Numbered from the stretch's first letter, positions 1 to 6,129 are shown. The stretch: 7,024 bases of DNA from Firmicutes bacterium UBA2595 (GCA_002339745.1 DDKP01000054.1:1-7024); one strand, 5' to 3'. Translations and numbers: made by a program. Notes: a model not told the origin generated them from the letters alone.

Positions 1-1277
1 TCGGTTCCATTTATCGTAAACGATTCTATCTCCCACCAATCCCCCGGAACAATATTCCCCTCCAGGATGATGTCCGCCGCATCCACAGTCACCCCGTAAG
101 CATGTGAGGTGACAGTTATTGAAGGATTTCCGTTATACCAAACTTCCAAAAATTTTACTGTTGAGAGGCTGCCATTATAAGCCCGGATTTCAATAAAATT
201 ATAGAATCTCTTCAATGTAAGGGTTTTGGCAAAACTACCGTCAGTCGTGTTAAAACTTACTGTTTCCCCGTTTATAAACAGCCTGTTGCTCTCGGTATTG
301 ATCACTGTTCCGGTGACTGTGATTGTGTCCCGGTAGACCATCTGCCGGTCCAGCGGAGAATTCACAACTATAATGGGGCCGGAGCCATAAGTTATGTCAA
401 GGGTTTTTGTAACGGTATCGGTTCCATTTGTAACCTGAACCTTAATAGTGTTTAAGCCGGAATTAAGAGAAACAGATTTACTAAAGTTTCCGGAATTATT
501 AAAGGAAACTGTCCATTCATTATTCCCATGGATGATCTTAAGGCCATTAGTAACGGTGTTCCCGACAGTACCGGTAACATTTATAGTTCCTGTTGTTACT
601 GTGGTTCCGCTCAAAGGCAAAAGGTTGTATATATTAGGTTTTCCTTCCCCCTGGTCGTTGTACCTTACATGGAGGGTTTTCGTTAAAAGAACCCCAGAGT
701 CGTATGCATTTATATCAATAATATTGTCTCCCGGAGAAAGCCTGATATTTGGGAACACAAAGTTTCCCGATACGTTGGTCAACTCGTCTTCAGCCCGAAA
801 TATTCCGTTAACAGAAACATTTAAAAAATCGATAGGGCCTAAAAGGTCAGAGTAAACATACCCTGTAATAGTAATGGCTTCGGAATATACTTCCGAATTA
901 ACAGTACCAACAGTGAAGATTGGAACCACTGCGTCAGGATGGTAAACAACAGTAATGGTCCTTGTAGTCTTAAGCCCGCTCGGGCCGGTTGCAGTAAGCC
1001 TGATGGTATTGCTGCCCTCAAACAGGTTGGGAACGATATATGAAAAAAAACCAGAGGCATTAAAGGTTACTCCTCCACCGTTTATGGTCAGGGTTGAGGT
1101 GTCGGTGACATACCCCTTAATGTTTACGAAATTTACATTTACGATAGAATTATCGGCCGGAGAGGATATTATTATTGACGGATAGTTGGCGGCGAATGAA
1201 CCGGGCCCCGGAAAAACTACGGTAAACAGCACGGCTAACAGCAGTACTCTTGCCAGCAGTTTTTTGTTTATATTCAT
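1..1277 (-). CDS. Secreted repeat protein with Ig-like (glucodextranase-B-like) domains, C-terminus outside window
   Basis: Reading the minus strand from ATG at 1277 gives 425 uninterrupted residues to the window edge, so the gene is partial at its 3' end. GGGAGGGG lies 5 bases before the ATG. Residues 1-30 form a classic signal peptide: lysines at 5-6, a hydrophobic core of about 7-23, and a likely cleavage near S-F-A-A (27-30). The mature part is a chain of beta-rich repeats of about 85-95 residues, starting near 34, 118, 215, 300 and 386. Each opens with a strand like 'PSIIISSPADN' and carries 'ITVTGTV' or 'VNIKGYV', a 'FxVNG' or 'LTING' turn, and 'GxNTIxVxA' before the last strand. This pattern is typical of bacterial Ig-like modules of the glucodextranase domain B type. 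Such modules usually act as spacers or adhesive stalks on exported proteins. No catalytic domain is visible, and the function cannot be told without the missing C-terminus. The Ig-like assignment is from pattern, not a profile search. Confidence 0.85.
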   Translation of the reverse strand, partial: MNINKKLLARVLLLAVLFTVVFPGPGSFAANYPSIIISSPADNSIVNVNFVNIKGYVTDTSTLTINGGGVTFNASGFFSYIVPNLFEGSNTIRLTATGPSGLKTTRTITVVYHPDAVVPIFTVGTVNSEVYSEAITITGYVYSDLLGPIDFLNVSVNGIFRAEDELTNVSGNFVFPNIRLSPGDNIIDINAYDSGVLLTKTLHVRYNDQGEGKPNIYNLLPLSGTTVTTGTINVTGTVGNTVTNGLKIIHGNNEWTVSFNNSGNFSKSVSLNSGLNTIKVQVTNGTDTVTKTLDITYGSGPIIVVNSPLDRQMVYRDTITVTGTVINTESNRLFINGETVSFNTTDGSFAKTLTLKRFYNFIEIRAYNGSLSTVKFLEVWYNGNPSITVTSHAYGVTVDAADIILEGNIVPGDWWEIESFTINGT

Positions 1278-1295
1278 TGCTGCCCCTCCCAATCT

Positions 1296-1337
1296 ACTGT
1301 ATTTTATAGCCTACCTGTTTTTTCCTATATTTCGACA
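1296..1337 (-). promoter_or_regulatory. Possible Spo0A box and -10 element upstream of the secreted repeat protein
   Basis: On the minus strand TGTCGAA, the core of the Spo0A box, lies at 1337-1331, preceded by TT. About 22 bases downstream comes TATAAAAT, a plausible -10 element, but there is no good -35 hexamer at normal spacing. A 0A box over a poor -35 region is the arrangement of Spo0A-activated sigma-A promoters, so stationary-phase control is conceivable. One 7-mer match is expected by chance about once in a window of this size, so this is suggestive only. Confidence 0.3.
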
Positions 1338-1365
1338 AAGTTCAATAAATTCCTTTGTTAAAACT

Positions 1366-1407
1366 GGAAAAATAATAACAGCCGCAAGGATTGGCTGTAC
1401 GGCTGTT
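1366..1407 (-). terminator. Rho-independent terminator after splB
   Basis: On the minus strand AACAGCCG (1407-1400) pairs perfectly with CGGCTGTT (1384-1377), an 8-bp stem around a 15-base loop, followed by ATTATTTTT at 1376-1368. It sits just after the splB stop codon at 1422. On the plus strand the hairpin is followed only by TGGGTTTTG, so it acts mainly for the minus-strand genes. Confidence 0.85.
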
Positions 1408-1421
1408 TGGGTTTTGCGAAT

Positions 1422-2534
1422 TTAAACGAAATATTCTATTTCGGCCTGGGAAAGGTATTCGTGAACAATGTCCGAAAAAAACAATCTGATTTGGTCCATA
1501 TCTTCGGGCCGGTACACGTATTTCCCGTACCCGAACTGGCCGTATTTGTACTTTCGTTCAGATTCTTCCATGGGAAGCTGGGTTTCCGGGAAAATACCCA
1601 GGATAGTTGCCTTGGCTCTCCTGGTAAACCTGTGAGTTATCAATTCCAGTGTCAGGCCTGCGCCACTCCCGAAACGGTCTGCCAGCAGGGTAACCATGTC
1701 CCTGTATTCCTCCTGCCACCCGGTGTATGTGATGATGGGAGCGATAATAAATCCTACAGGATATCCCGCCTCCCGGACCCTGGTAGCGGCTTCGAGGCGC
1801 CGGATCAGCCGGGGTGTTCCCCGTTCAAACCGGTCAATAACCGAAGCCGAATTGATACTGAAACGGAACCTGGTATGCCCCTGATGTTTAAGTCCCAGAA
1901 GGGAATCCACGTTCGTAAACTTGGTGACAAACCTGAACCGCCCGTGTTCCTGCCCTCCAAAGAATTCAATAGTCTTGGCCAGTGCCCCGGTAAATGGTTC
2001 TACGGGCAGAGGGTCCGAGGTCGCCGCTCCCTCAAACACCGTTATTTCCGGAACCCGCGATGCAATGTTCTGCCGGGCCTGTTCCAGTATCTCGTCAACA
2101 TTGACATATACCCGCACGTAAGGCTTTTTTCCCAGGGTTGTATTGAGATAGCAGTATTCACACATTCCAGGGCAGCTGGTTACCAGGGGAAGCTGAAAAT
2201 GTGCCGAGGGTTTGCAGGGCTGAAAATCAAGGGTTTTTCTTACCCCCACCACCAGTGTCCTCTTGGCTTCCATATATGCTTCCCTGGCCGTTTTGCCCGG
2301 AATACCCGTTATCCTGTTGTGAGAACCCGCCAGCTTTACCTCTGTCCCCAGTTCTCTAAGAATATTAAATACCCGTCTTCCCATAGGGTAGTTCAGCGCA
2401 TTCTTTTCAAAAAATGCCCTCTTGGGAACAAATGAAAACAGACCTCTTAATATCCCCTGAACCTTAACCGGTTCATTTTTTTTCTTTTCTTGCGTTACCT
2501 GCACCGTCTTCAACGTCATCCCGGCTGTTTTCAT
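1422..2534 (-). CDS. splB: Spore photoproduct lyase (radical SAM DNA repair enzyme), hydrogen-donor cysteine replaced
   Basis: Spore photoproduct lyase reverses the thymine dimer 5-thyminyl-5,6-dihydrothymine in germinating spores, using S-adenosylmethionine and a [4Fe-4S] cluster. Counting from the ATG at 2534 (370 residues), the radical SAM motif CPGMCEYC has cluster ligands C121, C125 and C128. The tyrosines matching B. subtilis Y97 and Y99 are present (Y127, Y129). Family landmarks follow: 'KPYVRVYVN', 'RFVTKFTNVD', 'RFRFSIN', 'AGYPVGFIIAPI', 'LELITHRF', and the closing 'IEYF'. The residue 50 positions after the first cluster cysteine, C141 in B. subtilis, is A171 (GCG at 2022-2024). The only non-cluster cysteine is C107 in 'PCKPSA'. 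From residue 35 ('FVP') the protein aligns with the start of the Bacillus enzyme, so the first 30 residues are extra. No ribosome binding site is visible before the ATG, and the gene overlaps the upstream small gene by 62 bases; ATG at codon 6, TTG at 8 and GTG at 11 are alternative starts. The family is certain, the start is not. Confidence 0.93.
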   Translation of the reverse strand: MKTAGMTLKTVQVTQEKKKNEPVKVQGILRGLFSFVPKRAFFEKNALNYPMGRRVFNILRELGTEVKLAGSHNRITGIPGKTAREAYMEAKRTLVVGVRKTLDFQPCKPSAHFQLPLVTSCPGMCEYCYLNTTLGKKPYVRVYVNVDEILEQARQNIASRVPEITVFEGAATSDPLPVEPFTGALAKTIEFFGGQEHGRFRFVTKFTNVDSLLGLKHQGHTRFRFSINSASVIDRFERGTPRLIRRLEAATRVREAGYPVGFIIAPIITYTGWQEEYRDMVTLLADRFGSGAGLTLELITHRFTRRAKATILGIFPETQLPMEESERKYKYGQFGYGKYVYRPEDMDQIRLFFSDIVHEYLSQAEIEYFV

Positions 2535-2670
2535 CCATAATGAGATATTCTTCGTCGGTGGGGCTTGCGTCTACGCTGGCAAACACTGCCGACCCCAGTT
2601 CCGTGGGAATAAACTCGGGCGGCATCGGTTCTTTAAAATCTCTGTCCCTCTTCATATCATCTTTCTTCAT
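2473..2670 (-). CDS. Small acidic hypothetical protein upstream of splB
   Basis: A 65-residue, highly charged protein beginning 'MKKDDMKRDRDFKEPMPP' and ending in a basic tail 'NARKEKK'. The middle is acidic ('DENSRDDVEDG'), with no cysteine, no membrane segment and no signal peptide. A very strong ribosome binding site, AAGGAGG, lies 6 bases before the ATG. This makes it a believable gene, better supported at its start than splB, which it overlaps by 62 bases in another frame. I do not recognise the family. It occupies the place of splA in B. subtilis, but I see no resemblance to SplA. It may be a small sporulation or spore protein, or an N-terminal part of the lyase separated by a frameshift at the run of eight A at its end (2483-2476). 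Shared transcription with splB from the promoter at 2708-2737 is likely. Confidence 0.65.
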   Translation of the reverse strand: MKKDDMKRDRDFKEPMPPEFIPTELGSAVFASVDASPTDEEYLIMDENSRDDVEDGAGNARKEKK

Positions 2671-2707
2671 AGTTTTCCTCCTTAAACTATTTGACCATCT
2701 CTGCAGT

Positions 2708-2737
2708 ATTATTTCCTTTTAATCCTATTTACAATAC
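2708..2737 (-). promoter_or_regulatory. Sigma-F/sigma-G-like forespore promoter for the small ORF-splB unit
   Basis: On the minus strand GTATT (2737-2733) is followed after 16 bases by GGAAATAAT (2716-2708). The second box fits the sigma-F -10 pattern GGNNANANT at every fixed position; the first fits GYATA at 4 of 5. The ATG lies about 37 bases downstream. Forespore transcription is known for splB in B. subtilis (sigma-G) and suits the enzyme's role. Sigma-F and sigma-G motifs overlap, so the choice between them is open. Confidence 0.45.
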
Positions 2738-2741
2738 AGAC

Positions 2742-2765
2742 AAAAAAAAAGCGGCCCCTGCCACT
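2742..2765 (-). terminator. Rho-independent terminator after cooC
   Basis: On the minus strand AGTGGC (2765-2760), loop AGGG, GCCGCT (2755-2750) form a short stem with one G-T wobble. T9 follows, overlapping its last base (2750-2742). It lies 20 bases past the cooC stop codon and separates cooC from the small ORF-splB unit. Confidence 0.8.
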
Positions 2766-2785
2766 AATTTCATTTGTTTTTTTCT

Positions 2786-3559
2786 TTAGGTAGTTCCTCC
2801 ATTCAAAGTGTACAACTGGACCTTTTTTATAATCTCCCGGACCGCTTTGACTGCCTTGGAATCTTCGGGCAGGTCAAACAAAGGCTTGTTCTTCAAATCG
2901 TACTCGGCAACCATCGGGTCATAAGGGACAATCCCGATAAGCTCCAAGCCGGTGGCTTTGATTTCATCCATGAGGTCATCAATGCCGTTCATCGCCTTCG
3001 TTACAACGAGGTACGTGTTATGGACCTGGGTCTTTAAACCCCCGACTATCTCCTTTACCCTCCCGGCTGACCTTATCCCCCGCGTGGAGGCATCGCTGAT
3101 AATAAAGAAATAGTCGATGTCCTGGACCACCTGGCGGCTCAGGTGTTCCAGGCCAGCCTCGTTGTCAGTAACAACATAATCGTAGTTATCCCTGAGAGTT
3201 CCCAGGTGCCTGCGCAGCAAGTCATTGGGATAACAGTAGCATCCCGCCCCGTGCGGGACACCCATTACCAGCAGGTCCACATGCTTGGTTTCAATTAGAG
3301 ACTGGCTGAGCTTCCATTCGATAAAAGCCTCTTTAGTCATACCCGCAGGCACTTCATTGGCTTTAACGGAATCGACGGCTTCAGCAATAGTTGTATCTAC
3401 CTGTAGTCCCAGGGCCTCGTTTAAGTTGGCATTGGGGTCTGCGTCAACAGCCAGGATAGCGGGCTTTTTGGTGTTGACCAGTTCCTTTAACAAGAGAGCG
3501 GTAAAGGTAGTCTTGCCTGTCCCACCCTTACCGGCTACGGCAATCATTTTTGCCGGCAT
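2786..3559 (-). CDS. cooC: CooC/AcsF-type ATPase, nickel insertion for carbon monoxide dehydrogenase
   Basis: CooC and AcsF are cytoplasmic SIMIBI/MinD-type ATPases that dimerise on nucleotide and deliver nickel to carbon monoxide dehydrogenase or acetyl-CoA synthase. Counting 257 residues from the ATG at 3559, the deviant Walker A motif GKGGTGKTT is at 10-18 with signature lysine K11. The strand 'ILAVDADPN' is at 35-43, the metal-binding CXC pair of the CooC family is C107/C109 in 'GAGCYCYPN', and 'YDYVVTDNEAGLEHLS' (126-141) is the Walker B region. Length is normal for the family. An in-frame ATG 36 bases further upstream (3595) exists, but GGAGG at 3574-3570 lies between the two, 10 bases before the chosen ATG, and the family normally starts just before the P-loop. 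No CODH or ACS gene is in the window, so this is an isolated copy. A related MinD-like ATPase with another client is possible, but the CXC motif favours CooC. Confidence 0.88.
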   Translation of the reverse strand: MPAKMIAVAGKGGTGKTTFTALLLKELVNTKKPAILAVDADPNANLNEALGLQVDTTIAEAVDSVKANEVPAGMTKEAFIEWKLSQSLIETKHVDLLVMGVPHGAGCYCYPNDLLRRHLGTLRDNYDYVVTDNEAGLEHLSRQVVQDIDYFFIISDASTRGIRSAGRVKEIVGGLKTQVHNTYLVVTKAMNGIDDLMDEIKATGLELIGIVPYDPMVAEYDLKNKPLFDLPEDSKAVKAVREIIKKVQLYTLNGGTT

Positions 3560-3626
3560 ACAGCATACACCTCCGGATAAAAATGTGTTTTCCAAAATTA
3601 ATTCTTACTGATGAGCCGATATTTCT

Positions 3627-3655
3627 ATAATAAACCAATACGCTCACCATAGCAA
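3627..3655 (-). promoter_or_regulatory. Sigma-A type promoter for cooC
   Basis: On the minus strand TTGCTA (3655-3650) and TATTAT (3632-3627) are 17 bases apart, close to the vegetative consensus. The predicted transcript starts about 60 bases before the cooC ATG. Confidence 0.5.
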
Positions 3656-3673
3656 GCTCTGACCCTTACTCTT

Positions 3674-3682
3674 ATTATACCA
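3674..3682 (-). promoter_or_regulatory. Second possible promoter (extended -10) for cooC
   Basis: TGGTATAAT on the minus strand is a perfect -10 hexamer with the TG of an extended -10 element. There is no good -35 at 17 bases. It would be a tandem promoter upstream of the one at 3627-3655. Confidence 0.4.
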
Positions 3683-3739
3683 TTTAGCCCAAAAGCAAAA
3701 CTGTAAGTTAAATCACAGACCGAGAAATAATTACCATAT

Positions 3740-3942
3740 AGTTGGACCCAAGGTGCCAGAGTGCCGAGGGTGAGTCGTACTGGAGCGTACGTCGAGGTCT
3801 CAAAAGTTGCCTAATAAGAGGTTGTTCAAACTCAAGTATAGCGCGGAAAAAATTTCGCCGGGGACGCAGGCGTACTGGAGCGTACGTCGAGGACTCCGGC
3901 GAAATTTTTGACAACGCTAGACGAAGTTTTTCAACAACCTCT
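3740..3942. repeat. Noncoding palindromic patch with duplicated core (MITE- or REP-like)
   Basis: The stretch between cooC and the EF-G-like gene (3560-3940) holds the cooC leader and promoters up to about 3682; the rest is this patch. No coding signal is seen. Two copies of an identical 22-base core lie at 3776-3797 and 3871-3892; with one mismatch the match extends to 26 bases. Each core contains CGTAC-TGGAGC-GTACG, itself a hairpin. The right copy is the centre of a long inverted repeat described separately; the left copy lacks those arms. The structure is that of a nonautonomous mobile or regulatory repeat, but no second copy of the whole element exists in the window to prove it. Confidence 0.65.
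3817..3942. repeat. 126-bp inverted-repeat element next to the EF-G-like stop codon
   Basis: The outer arms are AGAGGTTGTT at 3817-3826 and its perfect complement at 3933-3942. Inner arms form a perfect 14-bp inverted repeat at 3848-3861 and 3896-3909 (AAAAATTTCGCCGG and complement). Between them the arms stay similar (TAGCG, GTTGTT plus AAA), so the arms resemble each other over about 45 bases. The centre 3868-3888 adds a third hairpin. The GC-rich inner stem is bordered by A/T runs on both sides, so it can also act as a terminator in either direction, including for the EF-G-like gene. No clear target-site duplication is visible at the ends. Confidence 0.7.
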
Positions 3943-5968
3943 ACTTATCGGCGGCTTCTTTGGCCGCCTTAGCCTTGGCAATAACCTTATCTGCCAGCAT
4001 GGCTGGCAATTCTTCATAATGGGCGAAGGACATCTTGAATGAACCCCTGCCCTGGGTAATGGATTTTAGGTCAATAGCGTATTTGTACATCTCTGACATC
4101 GGTACCTGGGCCTTGACGGTAGTATACTTCCCACCGGGTTCCATTCCCAGAATACGGCCGCGTTTAGTGTTAAAATCGCTGATTATATCTCCCATAAAAC
4201 TCTCCGGCACCACTACCTCCACGTTGGCAATGGGTTCAAGTAAAACCGGCTTGGCCTGCAGGGCTCCCTTCTTGAAGGCCTGGGCAGCGGCGATTTTAAA
4301 AGCCATCTCGGAAGAGTCGACACTGTGATAGGAACCGTCGTACAAAACAACTTTCACGTTGGTAACGGGATATCCGGCCAGGACTCCCTCACTCATCGCC
4401 TCTCTGACACCTTTTTCAACAGCCGGGATATACTGTTTGGGAACCGCGCCCCCGAAAATCTCCTCGTCAAACTCGAACTCCTTGTCGGCCAGCGGTTCCA
4501 GCCTGAGCCAGCAGTGGCCGTATTGGCCGTGACCGCCGGTTTGTTTTTTATGCTTGCCTTCGACTTTCACCATAGCCCTGATCGTCTCACGATATGGTAC
4601 GGTGGGGTCATGCATAACCACGTCAACCCCGAATTTTCTTTTCAGTTTATCCAGGGTGATATCAAGGTGCATTTCACCCATACCGGTAAGAATTGTTTCA
4701 TGGGTTTCCAGGTTCTTTTCAACCCTCAGGGCCGGGTCTTCTTCCAGTGACCTGGAGAGGGCGTTGCCCAGCTTATCTTCGTCCCCCTTGGACTTCGGTT
4801 CAATGGCCACCGAATAGGTGGGAACCGGGAACACAATGGGATCCAATTTCACAGGTTTTTCCTTGGTACAAAGGGTGTCATTGGTATTGGTATCCTGCAG
4901 TTTCACCAGAACCGCGATATCTCCACAAGGAGCCTGGGTTGCCGGTTCCTGGTTCTTGCCCCTCACATAAAGGACCTGCCCGACTTTTTCAGCCTTCTCC
5001 TTGGTGGCGTTATAGAGAGGGGTATCTGCTTTCAGGGTTCCGGAGAATATTCTGACAAAGTTCATTTTACCCACAAATGGGTCTACCAGGGTTTTGAACA
5101 CCAGGGCGGAGAGAGGTTCGGCAGCTTTGTCCTCCGGAGCCGGGTAGAATTCGGCCAGGAAGTCCATAGCCTGTTTTACACCCATATTCTTCACAGCCGA
5201 CCCACACAGAACCGGGGTAATTTTCCCCGCCTTGATTCCCGCTCTGAGACCGTTCATAATTTCCGTTTCGGACAGCTCGTCGCCGTTCAAATACTTTTCC
5301 AGAGCCTCATCATCCATTTCGGCGGAAGCCTCAATCAGCTTTTCCCGGTAGCTCTCCAAAACGGCGGCCAGGTCGTCCGGCACGGCAGTCTCACTAATGT
5401 CCCCGTTGACCTTAAAGGTGTAAGCCTTTTGGGTAATTACATCAACGTACCCGCCGAAGGTTTCGGCGGCCCCAATGGGAATTTGGATGGGCACGAAATT
5501 CCCCGGCAGCATCTGCTCAATTTCACCCAGAGCCTTGTCAAAGTTGGCGTTTTCCCGGTCCATTTTATTGACAAAGATGGCTTTGGGAAGTTGGGCTTCC
5601 GTCGCCATATCCCAGATAATTTCTGTCTGCACCTCGACTCCGGCCACTGCGCAAACCATGAAAAGGGCGCCGTCAACTACCCTGAGAACACCTTTAACAT
5701 CACTGATGAAATCAGAGAATCCGGGTGTGTCCAGCATGTTGAGTTTGGTATTCTTCCACTCGCAAGGGACAACCGAAGTATGGATGGTCACCTGTCTTTT
5801 GATTTCTTCCGGATGGTAGTCTGACGTTGTCGTTCCGTCTTCTACTCTTCCCAGCCTGTTGATGGCTCCTGTGTTGAAAAGCATTGCTTCCACCAGAGAG
5901 GTTTTGCCCGCGCCGCCGTGAGCAACGACACCGATGTTTCTTAACTGACTGGTCTGATAGTTTTTCAA
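3941..5968 (-). CDS. fusA2: Divergent EF-G-like translational GTPase (second EF-G type)
   Basis: A 675-residue protein with the whole EF-G architecture: G domain (1 to about 280), domain II (about 283-370), III (about 383-457), IV (about 460-578) and V (about 580-665). Nucleotide motifs are G1 'AHGGAGKTS' (16-24), G3 'DTPGF' (80-84), G4 'NKMD' (134-137) and G5 'GSA' (256-258). Domain IV carries the tip loop 'GGHGQYG' (478-484). Canonical EF-G has GHVDAGKTT and DTPGH. The changed P-loop, and F84 in place of the catalytic histidine, place it in the EF-G-like or EF-G-2 branch rather than the housekeeping fusA, which usually sits in the str operon. EF-G-2 of Thermus thermophilus is known to have ribosome-dependent GTPase activity; the role here is unknown. 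The start is TTG, supported by GGGAGG 8 bases upstream. The stop codon overlaps the end of an inverted-repeat element. The label fusA2 means only a second EF-G type. Confidence 0.92.
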   Translation of the reverse strand: MKNYQTSQLRNIGVVAHGGAGKTSLVEAMLFNTGAINRLGRVEDGTTTSDYHPEEIKRQVTIHTSVVPCEWKNTKLNMLDTPGFSDFISDVKGVLRVVDGALFMVCAVAGVEVQTEIIWDMATEAQLPKAIFVNKMDRENANFDKALGEIEQMLPGNFVPIQIPIGAAETFGGYVDVITQKAYTFKVNGDISETAVPDDLAAVLESYREKLIEASAEMDDEALEKYLNGDELSETEIMNGLRAGIKAGKITPVLCGSAVKNMGVKQAMDFLAEFYPAPEDKAAEPLSALVFKTLVDPFVGKMNFVRIFSGTLKADTPLYNATKEKAEKVGQVLYVRGKNQEPATQAPCGDIAVLVKLQDTNTNDTLCTKEKPVKLDPIVFPVPTYSVAIEPKSKGDEDKLGNALSRSLEEDPALRVEKNLETHETILTGMGEMHLDITLDKLKRKFGVDVVMHDPTVPYRETIRAMVKVEGKHKKQTGGHGQYGHCWLRLEPLADKEFEFDEEIFGGAVPKQYIPAVEKGVREAMSEGVLAGYPVTNVKVVLYDGSYHSVDSSEMAFKIAAAQAFKKGALQAKPVLLEPIANVEVVVPESFMGDIISDFNTKRGRILGMEPGGKYTTVKAQVPMSEMYKYAIDLKSITQGRGSFKMSFAHYEELPAMLADKVIAKAKAAKEAADK

Positions 5969-5999
5969 CTTGCACTCCTCCCGATTAGTTGTAGTGTTT

Positions 6000-6030
6000 G
6001 CCCGGTTATAGAGGACCTGTCAGACCGGGC
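6000..6030 (-). promoter_or_regulatory. GC-rich hairpin in the leader of the EF-G-like gene
   Basis: GCCCGGT (6000-6006) and ACCGGGC (6024-6030) form a perfect 7-bp stem around a 17-base loop. It lies about 20 bases before the ribosome binding site of the EF-G-like gene. No T-run follows on the minus strand, so it is not a simple terminator. The loop contains TCCTC on the minus strand, which is complementary to GAGGA in the ribosome binding site; a pseudoknot masking that site is possible but only inferred. Confidence 0.4.
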
Positions 6031-6045
6031 AGTGTTGGTAGATAT

Positions 6046-6075
6046 ATTTTAATAAATTTAACGAATTAGATGCAA
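6046..6075 (-). promoter_or_regulatory. Weak promoter candidate for the EF-G-like gene
   Basis: On the minus strand TTGCAT (6075-6070) and TAAAAT (6051-6046) are 18 bases apart in an AT-rich stretch. The -10 is good and the -35 is poor. A transcript from here would contain the 6000-6030 hairpin in its leader. Confidence 0.3.
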
Positions 6076-6129
6076 AAAGAAGTATTCTACAATAATTGCT
6101 TAAATTCCTTCGCTGTATCTCAACAAATG

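Noticed and set aside
1407..2435. Long plus-strand open frame of 342 codons opposite splB
   Set aside because: It lies antisense to a fully recognisable radical SAM enzyme, has no family resemblance and no convincing ribosome binding site; it is a shadow frame.
2476..2483. Classic -1 programmed ribosomal frameshift at the A8 run
   Set aside because: The splB frame is +1 (or -2) relative to the small ORF, so a -1 slip would not reach it; a fusion would need +1 shifting or transcript slippage.
3776..3892. CRISPR-like direct repeats
   Set aside because: Only two copies, each palindromic and with unlike flanks inside a larger inverted repeat; no array spacing and no cas gene.
3708..3972. Short open frames on both strands across the palindromic patch
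   Set aside because: They follow the inverted repeats, lack ribosome binding sites and show no protein-like pattern.
4325..5824. Several plus-strand open frames of 87-141 codons opposite the EF-G-like gene
   Set aside because: All are antisense shadows of a conserved, full-length GTPase.
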